From the NCBI GenBank assembly GCA_030627155.1, contig DAOUSP010000015.1, positions 1 to 14,755 of the forward strand: a stretch of DNA of 14,755 bases, given 5' to 3'. This document shows positions 1-7,012 of this stretch, one piece after another (positions within the stretch are counted from its first letter, which is position 1; the number at the start of each line of letters is the position of its first letter). Under the pieces are notes generated by a model. The model made no database searches, was not told where the DNA came from, and worked only from the letters and a program-made list of their open reading frames with translations. This DNA is from Candidatus Aminicenantota bacterium. Lineage in GTDB: Bacteria; Acidobacteriota; Aminicenantia; Aminicenantales; Aminicenantaceae. The position numbers and the translations under genes are program-made.

Positions 1-1
1 G

Positions 2-913
2 GAAGCTCTCTCTGAAGCTTTTTCTTATTTCAATACATATGTCAACTCCAACGCATTACAAAAAGACTTCAAGGGTTCTAAAGGAAAAATAGAAGCTGGA
101 CGCCATCCAGTGTCCAAACAAGCATTCACCAAGGTGGGATCCTTCATGGCTTCAACACTTAATGATGCTTATGGATCTAACCGGCTTAAGAGTTATCATA
201 AAAAAGGCCCTCTTAATTTTTTTACTGATTACCTCCAAATCTCCCAGAAATGGCCTTCAAAAAAGAAAAAGTTTACATTCACAAGGCCTTTTAACCACCT
301 TGTCTCCAGTTGGAAAAAAGACTGGGAGCGTGTCTATACTGACTCAATCCAGCGTCTTGAAATATCTCCTCACACAAATTTCGAAGAACTCGGGCCTCAT
401 CTGAAAAAGTCATTTTCTGGCATAAACATCTATCCTGACTTTTCACAGGATATGACAAGAGCCGCATGGTATCATTTGAATGAAAAGGACTTTTCTGCGA
501 CTTTTAAAATATTAAACCTTTGTGTTGAACTCTATCCCGCCTCCCCATTTCCATTAAGCCAACTTGCAGCCGCCTATCTGTGGACAGGGAACATCCCCAA
601 GGCGAAAGAACTCTACAAGAAAGCGTTCGCCATGGACCCATGGCATTCAAGTGTCGGTGTGAAAGCGTTCGAATCAGTCGCAAGAAAGCTTGATAGCGAA
701 AGGAAAATCGAAGAACTCTTTGCTTTAGGTGAAATAGCGCTCGAATTCTATCCAAACAATGCTAACCTTCATAAAGGAGCAGGAGATATGTTTCTTAAGA
801 TTGGAAATATTAAAGAGGCCATAAAGCACTATAAAAGAGCATTGGAACTTAACCCTAAACTCAAAGATGTTCAAAAAATATTGGAAAAAATCGAGAAAGA
901 ACAAAAGCAATAA
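2..913 (+). CDS. C-terminal part of a TPR-repeat protein, possibly a Zn-peptidase-like protein (5' end outside window)
   Basis: The reading frame is open from base 2 through the stop at 911-913, so the gene starts upstream of the window and 303 residues are visible. A GTG at 110 is in frame but has no reason to be the start. Visible residues 1 to about 90 form a helical section ending in a pattern of the form G-x-F-M-A-x-x-(9)-G-x-x-x-L-(7)-G-P-x-x-F-F-x-x-Y. I associate this with the C-terminal side of DUF5700/DUF2268-like predicted Zn-peptidases, but the HExxH site would lie outside the window. About residues 150-300 hold four TPR-like helix pairs; the clearest are AAAYLWTGNIPKAKELYKKA and GDMFLKIGNIKEAIKHYKRA, so a protein-protein scaffold is likely. 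TPR assignment is solid; the peptidase idea is weak inference. Confidence 0.75.
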   Translation, partial: EALSEAFSYFNTYVNSNALQKDFKGSKGKIEAGRHPVSKQAFTKVGSFMASTLNDAYGSNRLKSYHKKGPLNFFTDYLQISQKWPSKKKKFTFTRPFNHLVSSWKKDWERVYTDSIQRLEISPHTNFEELGPHLKKSFSGINIYPDFSQDMTRAAWYHLNEKDFSATFKILNLCVELYPASPFPLSQLAAAYLWTGNIPKAKELYKKAFAMDPWHSSVGVKAFESVARKLDSERKIEELFALGEIALEFYPNNANLHKGAGDMFLKIGNIKEAIKHYKRALELNPKLKDVQKILEKIEKEQKQ

Positions 914-993
914 ATTTAAAATTTTTATAAAATAGAGCGAGTTGGACTGTTATAAGCTCAAGAATGAAAAATGAGAACCTTTATGATTTTCAA

Positions 994-1001
994 AAAGGAG
1001 G
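994..1001 (+). promoter_or_regulatory. Strong Shine-Dalgarno that sets the start of the Ntn-hydrolase gene
   Basis: AAAGGAGG at 994-1001 lies 7 nt before the ATG at 1009. The frame is also open from an ATG at 964, but that codon has no comparable ribosome binding site and would put 15 polar residues in front of the signal peptide. The start at 1009 is therefore preferred. Confidence 0.85.
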
Positions 1002-1008
1002 ACATCAT

Positions 1009-2253
1009 ATGAAACAAAAAAGCAAAAACATTAAAACAGTAGTGATTTTTTGCGCCATTCTATTTTTCTTCCTACAGACATCCCTCGAGCCATGTACTGT
1101 GGCTGTTGTCTCTGGAAAGGCTACAAAAGATGGCCGTCCATTGCTATGGAAAAATCGTGATGCTTCATTTGTAGCCAACAAACTTGTATCCCTCAGCGGG
1201 AAAAAATACAGCTTTATTGGACTGGTCAATGCTGGGTTTAAAGACATTAACCAAATCTGGGCCGGATGCAACACTGCTGGATTTGCCATCATAAATTCTG
1301 CCTCAAGCGACCTTGCAAAAGACCAAATGGGAATGCGTGATAACGGACGCATAATGATGCAGGCACTTGGTGAATGTGCTGATGTTTCAGATTTTGAAAA
1401 ACTTCTTCGAACGACTTCTGGAAAGCGGCTTGTGGGTGCTAATTTTGGAGTCATCGATGCAAAGGGAAATGCCTGTTTTTTTGAAACAAGCGCAACATCA
1501 TTCACAAAGCTTGACGCAAATGACCCCCTTGTGGCCCCACAAGGCTATATTATCCGCACAAACTATGCTTACACTTCACCTGTAAAAAATGGAGGCGGCG
1601 GCTACATTCGCTTCGAAAGAGCATCAAAGCTTTTTCAAGCCGCATCAGCAGAAAAATGCCTGAACGTAAAGTTTATTCTTCAGGAAGTTGCAAGAGATTT
1701 GGTAAATGAAAAACTCCATTCTAATCCCCTTCAATCAACCCTTTTATTTGATTCCTCAACTCCTCTGTATATCAACACGAATGATACCATCAACCGCAAT
1801 TCCACGGTATCAGTAGCACTGTTTCAAGGCGCTCCAAGCCCAAAAAAACCATATCTTGCTACAATGTGGATAATCCTTGGCCAGCCAGTATGTTCAGTGG
1901 CCTTGCCGATATGGGCTCATGGAGGGGTTGTCCCAGAAGTCCTTGGGGGAGATGAAACAGCTCCGCTCAATGATCTATCAAGAGCCCTGGTTTCCTATCT
2001 TTATCCTGATCAGAGAGGCCACATGAATCAATATCTCAATGTTAATCGATTTCTGAATTATAAAGGAGAAGGATTTTTAAAAAAGCTGATAACAATCGAA
2101 AACCATGTGATTGAACAGACAGAAAAAAAATGGAGCAAGTGGGAAAAGAAGCAGCCCACAGAAGAGGAAGTTAATGATTTTACAAAGGAAATCGCAGACT
2201 GGGCTTACCAGACACTAAAAGAAACTTTTTCAGATATAACAATTTCCAATTAA
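1009..2253 (+). CDS. Exported Ntn-hydrolase, peptidase C45 / choloylglycine hydrolase-like
   Basis: This 414-residue protein has a basic N-terminus and a hydrophobic segment (about residues 10-26), so it is probably secreted or periplasmic. Cys29 follows directly and starts the catalytic-type sequence CTVAVVSGKATKDGRPLLWK, with N-R-D at 49-51. In the C45, penicillin V acylase and bile salt hydrolase families, the N-terminal Cys acts as nucleophile after autocleavage, and a conserved Arg-(x)-Asp pair lies about 20 residues downstream, which matches Arg50/Asp51. Further family-like features are an N-S-A-S segment near residue 92 and a T-N-Y followed by R-F-E-R near residues 185-205. Amide-bond hydrolysis or acyl transfer on an unknown substrate is likely. 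The C-terminal 60 residues are charged and helical. The gene stands alone and converges with recA across an 85-bp gap. The family is fairly sure; the substrate is not known. Confidence 0.8.
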   Translation: MKQKSKNIKTVVIFCAILFFFLQTSLEPCTVAVVSGKATKDGRPLLWKNRDASFVANKLVSLSGKKYSFIGLVNAGFKDINQIWAGCNTAGFAIINSASSDLAKDQMGMRDNGRIMMQALGECADVSDFEKLLRTTSGKRLVGANFGVIDAKGNACFFETSATSFTKLDANDPLVAPQGYIIRTNYAYTSPVKNGGGGYIRFERASKLFQAASAEKCLNVKFILQEVARDLVNEKLHSNPLQSTLLFDSSTPLYINTNDTINRNSTVSVALFQGAPSPKKPYLATMWIILGQPVCSVALPIWAHGGVVPEVLGGDETAPLNDLSRALVSYLYPDQRGHMNQYLNVNRFLNYKGEGFLKKLITIENHVIEQTEKKWSKWEKKQPTEEEVNDFTKEIADWAYQTLKETFSDITISN

Positions 2254-2338
2254 AATAAAAAAAACCCTTATTTTTTCTTTGGCAATGGGATTAGAATAAA
2301 ACGGCTTGTTGAGCCAGTAATTTAATCACGCTGGAAGA

Positions 2339-3385
2339 TTATTTTTTCGCCTGATTCTTTTCGGTCTCATTAGGGAGAAGGCCAACTTTCTTCCGTATCT
2401 CCCGTTCAAGCTCAGCTGCAAGCTCCTTGTTTTCTTTAAGAAGTTTCTTCACATTATCCCGACCTTGCCCCAGCCGCTCCCCTTTATAAGAATACCAGGT
2501 GCCTGTCTTCTCAATAAACCCTTCATCAACCCCGCAATCCACTAAATCTCCCTCTTTTGATATGCCCTCACCATAGATTATGTCAAATTCTGCTGTGCGG
2601 AATGGTGAGGCCATTTTATTTTTCACTATTTTAACTCTCACTTTGTTTCCTACAACACTTTCTCCATCTTTAATTGTCGAAATGCGGCGGATATCTATCC
2701 TCATTGAAGAATAGAACTTCAGTGCTCGCCCTCCTGTTGTTGTCTCTGGACTTCCAAGGAAAAATCCTATCTTCTCTCTCATCTGATTAACAAAAATAAA
2801 ACATGTTTTGGAGCGGCTAACTATCGCTGTAAGTTTACGCAGTGCCTGCGACATCAGCCGGGCTTGAAGTCCCATATGGGCATCTCCCATTTCGCCTTCG
2901 AGTTCAGCTTTTGGAACGAGAGCTGCAACCGAATCTATCACTATAACATCAACAGCTCCGCTTCGCACAAGCACTTCCGCGATTTCCAGTGCTTGTTCAC
3001 CATAATCCGGCTGAGAAATAAGCAGGTTATCCACATCCACTCCTACATTTGCAGCATAAGATGCGTCTAAGGCATGTTCTGCATCTATAAAGGCGGCCTG
3101 TCCTCCTTGTTTTTGGGCTTCGGCAATAACGTGAAGCGCCAGCGTAGTCTTCCCTGTGGCTTCAGGCCCGAAAATCTCCACAACTCGTCCTCTTGGAAAT
3201 CCCCCGATTCCCATGCTTAAATCAAAGGCTATCGACCCTGTCGGGATAGCAGGGATTTTGACAACCGCGCCTTTTTGCCCGAGTTTCATCACGGAACCTT
3301 TACCAAACTGCTTTTCTATTTGAGAAAGAGCCGCTTCAATCGCTCTGCTTTTTGAAGCTTGCTTCTGGTTAATTTCATTGTTCAT
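2339..3385 (-). CDS. recA: RecA recombinase
   Basis: This 348-residue protein has normal length for RecA, the ATP-dependent strand-exchange protein that also activates LexA-type autocleavage. Walker A GPEATGKTT is at residues 73-81, Walker B VIVID at 147-151, and the L2 DNA-binding loop at about 194-219 ends in PETTTGG followed by RALKFYSS. The C-terminus is charged, as usual. The start ATG (3385-3383) has GGAGG 5 nt upstream. In L2 the usual V-M-F-G-N reads F-F-L-G-S (residues 208-212), which is unusual. The 177 bp between fhs and recA show no clear sigma-70 promoter and no SOS box of the types I know, so recA may be co-transcribed from radC-fhs or use a promoter I cannot recognise. Confidence 0.98.
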   Translation of the reverse strand: MNNEINQKQASKSRAIEAALSQIEKQFGKGSVMKLGQKGAVVKIPAIPTGSIAFDLSMGIGGFPRGRVVEIFGPEATGKTTLALHVIAEAQKQGGQAAFIDAEHALDASYAANVGVDVDNLLISQPDYGEQALEIAEVLVRSGAVDVIVIDSVAALVPKAELEGEMGDAHMGLQARLMSQALRKLTAIVSRSKTCFIFVNQMREKIGFFLGSPETTTGGRALKFYSSMRIDIRRISTIKDGESVVGNKVRVKIVKNKMASPFRTAEFDIIYGEGISKEGDLVDCGVDEGFIEKTGTWYSYKGERLGQGRDNVKKLLKENKELAAELEREIRKKVGLLPNETEKNQAKK

Positions 3386-3562
3386 ATAATCCTCCAGATG
3401 ATTTTATTTTAATAATCCTTAAAAGATTTTCCTATACATTACCAAAACCATTTCAGAAAGCAAAAAACAATATTAAATACGAATCTCCACTCTTTTTTAT
3501 CACAATTAATTTCAGCTGTAAACCCAGAACAACATCAATTTATTTAAACGTTTTGCTGCAAC

Positions 3563-5236
3563 TCAGCTAAGACCAATAATCTCCCCCTCATCATTGATAT
3601 CTATCCGTTCTGCGGCAGGAGATTTTGGCAAACCAGGCATTGTCATGATATCGCCACAGTAAATCACAACAAAGCCAGCCCCAGAACTTATAGAAGCATC
3701 AGTAACTATAAGAGTGAAATCTCTTGGCCTTCCCAAAGCTTCGTCATCTCCTGAAAGAGAGTATTGTGTCTTTGCAATACAAACAGGAAGATCTCGAAAG
3801 CCCTCTTTCTCGATTCTTAGAATTTTTCTTTTAATTTTCCCTTCCATCGCTACAGAAGATGCTCCGTAGATGTTTTTTGCGATGATTTCGATCTTCTCTA
3901 ACAGGGACATACCCAATGGATAGATATAATTGAAGTTGTTTTCATCTTCATTTATTGCTTGGATAACTTCTTTCGCTAATTCTTCTCCACCTTCTCCACC
4001 TTTACTGAACACTTCACTTAAAGCCACCCTGGCGTTTTCCTTTCGGCATAATCTTCTAACCGTGTCTATTTCAGGGTCTGTATCTGTAGGGAACTGATTT
4101 AAGGCAACAACAAAAGGAACGTCAAAAAGCCTGAGGTTCTCAATATGTTTTTGGAGATTTTCAAATCCCTGTTCTATTGCTTCTATGTTTTCTTCTTTGA
4201 GTTGATCGCGAGGAACTCCCCCATGATATTTCAGTGCACGAATCGTTGCCACAAGAACACAGGCAGCAGGCGGAGGAACATGCCCTGTGCGAACTACGAT
4301 ATCAAAGAACTTTTCGGACCCAAGGTCAGAGCCAAAACCAGTTTCTGTAACAACGAAATCTGCATGATTAAGGGCAAGCCGGGTAGAGATAACAGAGTTT
4401 GTCCCATGAGCGATGTTGGCAAATGGGCCTCCATGAATAAATACAGGTGTTCCTTCCAAGGTCTGAACAAGATTAGGTTTCATGGCCTCTTTCAGCAAAG
4501 CTGCCATTGCCCCATGTGCCTTGATGTCGCGGGCAAAAACAGGTTCTTTTTCAGGTGAATACCCTATCATTATATTTCCGCATCTCTCCTTCAAATCTTT
4601 CATGTCTGTTGCCAAACATAAAATCGCCATGACTTCAGAGGCAGCGGTTATATCAAAGCCAGTTTCACGAGCAATCCCACGAAGCGGCCCGCCTATTCCC
4701 ACAACAACATCCCGTAATACCCGGTCATCCATATCAATCACACGTTTCCATGATATACGGCGGCAATCCAGGAGGCCGCAGGCTCCATCAAAATGAAGCC
4801 TATTGTCCACCATGGCAGCCAGAAGGTTATGGGCAGAAGTGACAGCATGAATATCTCCTGTAAAATGAAGGTTTATTTCTTCACTGGGGACGATTTGAGC
4901 ATACCCTCCTCCTGTTGCTCCACCTTTCATCCCAAATACTGGCCCAAGTGATGGCTCTCTTAAAGCTGCTACTGCCTTTCGTCCTGTTCGGTTCAGCGCA
5001 TCGGCCAGGCCAATAGATGTCGTGGTCTTTCCCTCTCCTGCTGGAGTTGGACTCATTGCTGTCACCATAATCAGCTTTCCTATTGAATTCTTGCTGCTTT
5101 GAATCCCTGGAGGGATAATCTTAGCTTTATTATTTCCATATATCTCAAGATTTTGCGGCGGTATTCCTATTTTCTCTGCTATCTCTAAGATAGGCTTGGG
5201 TTTCACTCTTTGTGCAATCTCTCTATCACTGTCCAT
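3563..5236 (-). CDS. fhs: Formate-tetrahydrofolate ligase (10-formyl-THF synthetase)
   Basis: The protein has 557 residues, normal for the family. It catalyses formate + ATP + tetrahydrofolate to 10-formyl-THF + ADP + Pi in the cytosol, feeding purine synthesis or the methyl branch of the Wood-Ljungdahl pathway. The ATP loop TPAGEGKT is at residues 64-71. The family block EPSLGPVFGMKGGATGGG spans residues 94-111, and the F-T-G-D-I-H-A-V-T-S-A-H-N-L-L block is at 125-139. The start ATG (5236-5234) is preceded by AGGAGGT with a good spacer. The gene lies 66 bp downstream of radC on the same strand and 177 bp upstream of recA. It may serve acetogenic, formate-using or serine/glycine C1 metabolism; one gene cannot decide which. 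Confidence 0.98.
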   Translation of the reverse strand: MDSDREIAQRVKPKPILEIAEKIGIPPQNLEIYGNNKAKIIPPGIQSSKNSIGKLIMVTAMSPTPAGEGKTTTSIGLADALNRTGRKAVAALREPSLGPVFGMKGGATGGGYAQIVPSEEINLHFTGDIHAVTSAHNLLAAMVDNRLHFDGACGLLDCRRISWKRVIDMDDRVLRDVVVGIGGPLRGIARETGFDITAASEVMAILCLATDMKDLKERCGNIMIGYSPEKEPVFARDIKAHGAMAALLKEAMKPNLVQTLEGTPVFIHGGPFANIAHGTNSVISTRLALNHADFVVTETGFGSDLGSEKFFDIVVRTGHVPPPAACVLVATIRALKYHGGVPRDQLKEENIEAIEQGFENLQKHIENLRLFDVPFVVALNQFPTDTDPEIDTVRRLCRKENARVALSEVFSKGGEGGEELAKEVIQAINEDENNFNYIYPLGMSLLEKIEIIAKNIYGASSVAMEGKIKRKILRIEKEGFRDLPVCIAKTQYSLSGDDEALGRPRDFTLIVTDASISSGAGFVVIYCGDIMTMPGLPKSPAAERIDINDEGEIIGLS

Positions 5237-5302
5237 ATTAACCTCCTCAGCGAAAGTTTACCCTCGATGGTAATATTTTACAAACACTATCAATTTATTG
5301 GC

Positions 5303-6049
5303 CTATATCCTTTTCTTGAAATTATAAAACATCGCCTCATAGTCCTCAATCAATCCTTTATCGGCAAAGCTAAAATAGCAATTGTTCCCGATTATGATGT
5401 GATCCAATACTTTTATCTGCATAATATGTGCTGCAAAAATCAGTTCCTTTGTAATATCTTTGTCACTCTCAGAAGGCATCGGGTCACCAGAAGGGTGATT
5501 GTGTACAAAGATTAGAGAGGAAGCCCCATGCTTTAAGGCCTTTTCCATGATTTCTCTGGGATAAACGACACTGGAATCTACTGTTCCCTCAAAAAGAGTT
5601 CTTTCTTCAAGAATCCTGTTCTTTGCATTCAAAAAAAGAACCTTAAACTTCTCCTTTTTCGAATCCCTGAGCGCGTGATAAAGGTAATCAAAAACATCTT
5701 TGGAAGAATGGCATAAAGGCTGGCTTATCATCTTGTCTTTCAAGAACCGTCGCGAGACTTCCTGAACAAACTTGATGCCAAATACATTGTGGGGGCCGAT
5801 TCCATTTATTTCTTGAAGCTCATTGAATTCTGCTTCTAAAACTCCACGAAGCGTCTTAAACCTTTTTAGTGCCTCTTTTGCTTGTGTCTTGCAATCCTGG
5901 CGTGGCGTCCCTAAAGTTAGAAGCAGTTCAATAATTTCGTAGTCCAAAAACACCTCAATCCCCCCTTTTAAAAACTTTTCTCTAAGCCTCTTTCTGTGTC
6001 CTCGTCTATCTGCTCCCGCGGAAGGATTTTTTTTGGATGATGCGTTCAT
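5303..6049 (-). CDS. radC: RadC family protein (JAB/MPN+ domain)
   Basis: This 248-residue protein has the full RadC layout: a helical N-terminal part, a helix-hairpin-helix-like segment EINGIGPHNVFGIK (80-93), and a C-terminal JAB/MPN+ metalloprotease-like domain. Metal-site residues are visible in the JAMM pattern: Glu154, His183 and His185 within HNHPSG, and Asp196. The family is tied to DNA repair by name, but its real role is unsettled. An in-frame TAG (6058-6056) lies 9 nt before the ATG, so the start cannot be further upstream. No Shine-Dalgarno is visible. A candidate promoter (TTGGCC at 6083-6078, 17 nt, TATAGA at 6060-6055) would begin transcription near the ATG itself. Confidence 0.95.
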   Translation of the reverse strand: MNASSKKNPSAGADRRGHRKRLREKFLKGGIEVFLDYEIIELLLTLGTPRQDCKTQAKEALKRFKTLRGVLEAEFNELQEINGIGPHNVFGIKFVQEVSRRFLKDKMISQPLCHSSKDVFDYLYHALRDSKKEKFKVLFLNAKNRILEERTLFEGTVDSSVVYPREIMEKALKHGASSLIFVHNHPSGDPMPSESDKDITKELIFAAHIMQIKVLDHIIIGNNCYFSFADKGLIEDYEAMFYNFKKRI

Positions 6050-6115
6050 TGCAGTCTATATAGAAGACGTAAAAGACGGCCAAAATATCACAAACTACAA
6101 GATTAAATGTTTCTA

Positions 6116-6429
6116 TTCCATATTGTGTGGGTCGTGATAAGAAAATATTCGGGATGGCTTTGCTCCCCTCAGATTTTATACGCCATTCCCAAACCTCCCC
6201 CATCGGCGGCCTCAAAACTCCGCATCTAAGCCCCAATCTCCAGTTACTGCCTCATACCTTCTGAAGCGAAGAGGTTTGTTTGGTTTCGTGCTCAGACATC
6301 CTCGGCCGTCCGGTTAAGACGGATTCCCTCGGAGTCGGTTTGGGAAGGCTAAATCTTCCAAGGTCGCTTCAGCCATCCCAAATATTTTTTTTGATGTCTC
6401 AATACATGCTTTACCCACACAATATGGAA
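6116..6429. repeat. GC-rich element with nested inverted repeats (MITE-like or structured RNA)
   Basis: The outer arms TTCCATATTGTGTGGGT (6116-6132) and its exact complement (6413-6429) are 17 bp and perfect. Inside them, AAAATATT-C-GGGATGGCT (6142-6159) pairs with 6371-6388 with one mismatch. AGATTT (6171-6176) pairs with 6351-6356. GCC-a-TTCCCAAACC (6182-6195) pairs with GGTTTGGGAAGGC (6337-6349) with one bulged A. The order of the arms is fully nested, so one strand would fold into a long rod closed at 6116/6429. By my count the inner 190 bp (6181-6370) are 55% GC, while 60-bp flanks are 32% and 15%. No target-site duplication is evident. It fills most of the 443-bp gap between radC and the gene at 6493, and no convincing coding frame lies in it. 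It could be a non-autonomous mobile element, a dispersed repeat or a non-coding RNA. Confidence 0.75.
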
Positions 6430-6455
6430 GAAAAAATTCATTATTGACGTCTAAA
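6426..6455 (+). promoter_or_regulatory. ECF-sigma-like promoter upstream of the small secreted protein
   Basis: GGAAGA (6426-6431), 16 nt, CGTCTAAA (6448-6455). GGAA in the -35 and CGTC in the -10 are typical of ECF sigma promoters. The same pair of boxes recurs upstream of the sigma gene at 6952-6980. The first four bases of the -35 box are the last four bases of the inverted-repeat element. Transcription would begin about 30 nt before the ATG at 6493. Confidence 0.6.
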
Positions 6456-6492
6456 AAAATGATTAAAAATAAATTTATTTTAGGAGGCATAC

Positions 6493-6870
6493 ATGAGAAA
6501 CATAAGAACCGCTTTATTCATCTTAATTTTCGCTTGCCTGGTTATTACCTTAAACGCCCAGGAAGTCAATGTAACGGGTGACTGGGAACTCACAATCGAG
6601 ACTCCACGCGGCGAAATGACCTGGAAAGTTCACTTCTCTCAGGAAGGAGAAGACTTAACAGTCACCATGAAAGGCCCAAGGGGCGGTGAGATTACTGGGG
6701 AAGGGACTGTAAAAGAAAATAAACTTGAATGGTCTGTCACACGAAGCACCCCAAGAGGAGAAATGACAACAACCTATAAAGGAACAGTAGAAGGGGAGAA
6801 AATGACTGGTGAAGCCCAATTTGGCCCTGGTCGAATTGTGGAATGGACAGCCGTAAAAAAAGGAGATTAA
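6493..6870 (+). CDS. Small secreted beta-rich protein of unknown function
   Basis: The product has 125 residues with a Sec signal peptide: R4, a hydrophobic core of about 6-19, and likely cleavage after Leu-Asn-Ala22. AGGAGG (6482-6487) lies 5 nt before the ATG. The mature part (about 103 residues) is a series of short alternating beta-strand segments with a repeated T-P-R-G-E-M-T motif (TPRGEMTW, GPRGGEIT, TPRGEMTT, then a degenerate FGPGRIVEW). G-D-W begins the mature domain, much like lipocalin or avidin-like small barrels, but I do not recognise the family. It lies 142 bp upstream of the sigma gene and shares its promoter pattern, so it is probably made in response to the same signal. Role unknown; a periplasmic binding or protective protein is a guess. 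Confidence 0.8.
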   Translation: MRNIRTALFILIFACLVITLNAQEVNVTGDWELTIETPRGEMTWKVHFSQEGEDLTVTMKGPRGGEITGEGTVKENKLEWSVTRSTPRGEMTTTYKGTVEGEKMTGEAQFGPGRIVEWTAVKKGD

Positions 6871-6951
6871 TAAGAAATATTTCTTTAATGAAAAGGAATT
6901 TTCGCTTAAAATGAATCAGAACGTGTTAATTTTGCGTTTACAAATTTAAAA

Positions 6952-6980
6952 GGAAGATTCCTGTCTTTTCTCCGTCTAAA
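6952..6980 (+). promoter_or_regulatory. ECF-sigma-like promoter of the sigma/efflux operon
   Basis: GGAAGA (6952-6957), 15 nt, CGTCTAAA (6973-6980). Box sequences are identical to those at 6426-6455, with a spacer one base shorter. The position just ahead of the operon that encodes an ECF sigma factor fits the autoregulation usual for these factors. Confidence 0.65.
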
Positions 6981-6988
6981 TAATGTAT

Positions 6989-7006
6989 GGAGGAAAGATG
7001 GAATGA
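6989..7006 (+). promoter_or_regulatory. Shine-Dalgarno with two-codon mini-ORF before the sigma gene
   Basis: GGAGGAAAG (6989-6997) is followed at once by ATG GAA TGA (6998-7006), which is in the same frame as the sigma gene but closed by the stop. The sigma ATG at 7013 begins 6 nt after that stop and has no Shine-Dalgarno of its own; the GGAGG is 19 nt away. Two more out-of-frame ATGs (7003, 7006) lie between. Translation of the sigma factor may depend on reinitiation. Confidence 0.45.
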
Positions 7007-7012
7007 TGTTTC

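Noticed and set aside
2303..2315. GGCT/AGCC hairpin between the convergent Ntn-hydrolase and recA genes.
   Set aside because: It has only a 4-bp stem and no T-run on either side; not enough for a terminator.
3386..3562. Search for an SOS/LexA box or sigma-70 promoter before recA.
   Set aside because: I found no CTGT-N8-ACAG or GAAC-N4-GTTC type site and no paired -35/-10. LexA motifs of this phylum may differ, so nothing is claimed.
6006..6236. A 76-codon minus-strand frame running from the inverted-repeat element into the 5' end of radC.
   Set aside because: It starts with TTG, its GGAGA is only 1 nt from the start, it overlaps radC in another frame and it follows the repeat arms. It looks like a chance frame created by the element.
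6116..6429. Reading the inverted-repeat element as SRP RNA, RNase P RNA, tmRNA or 6S RNA.
   Set aside because: None of the conserved core sequences of SRP, RNase P or tmRNA are present, and the closing stem and length do not fit 6S RNA.
6872..6885. Perfect 14-bp palindrome AAGAAATATTTCTT just after the small secreted gene.
   Set aside because: It is AT-only apart from one G/C pair, has no loop and no T-tract, and chance occurrence is likely in such AT-rich DNA. I do not call it a terminator or operator.
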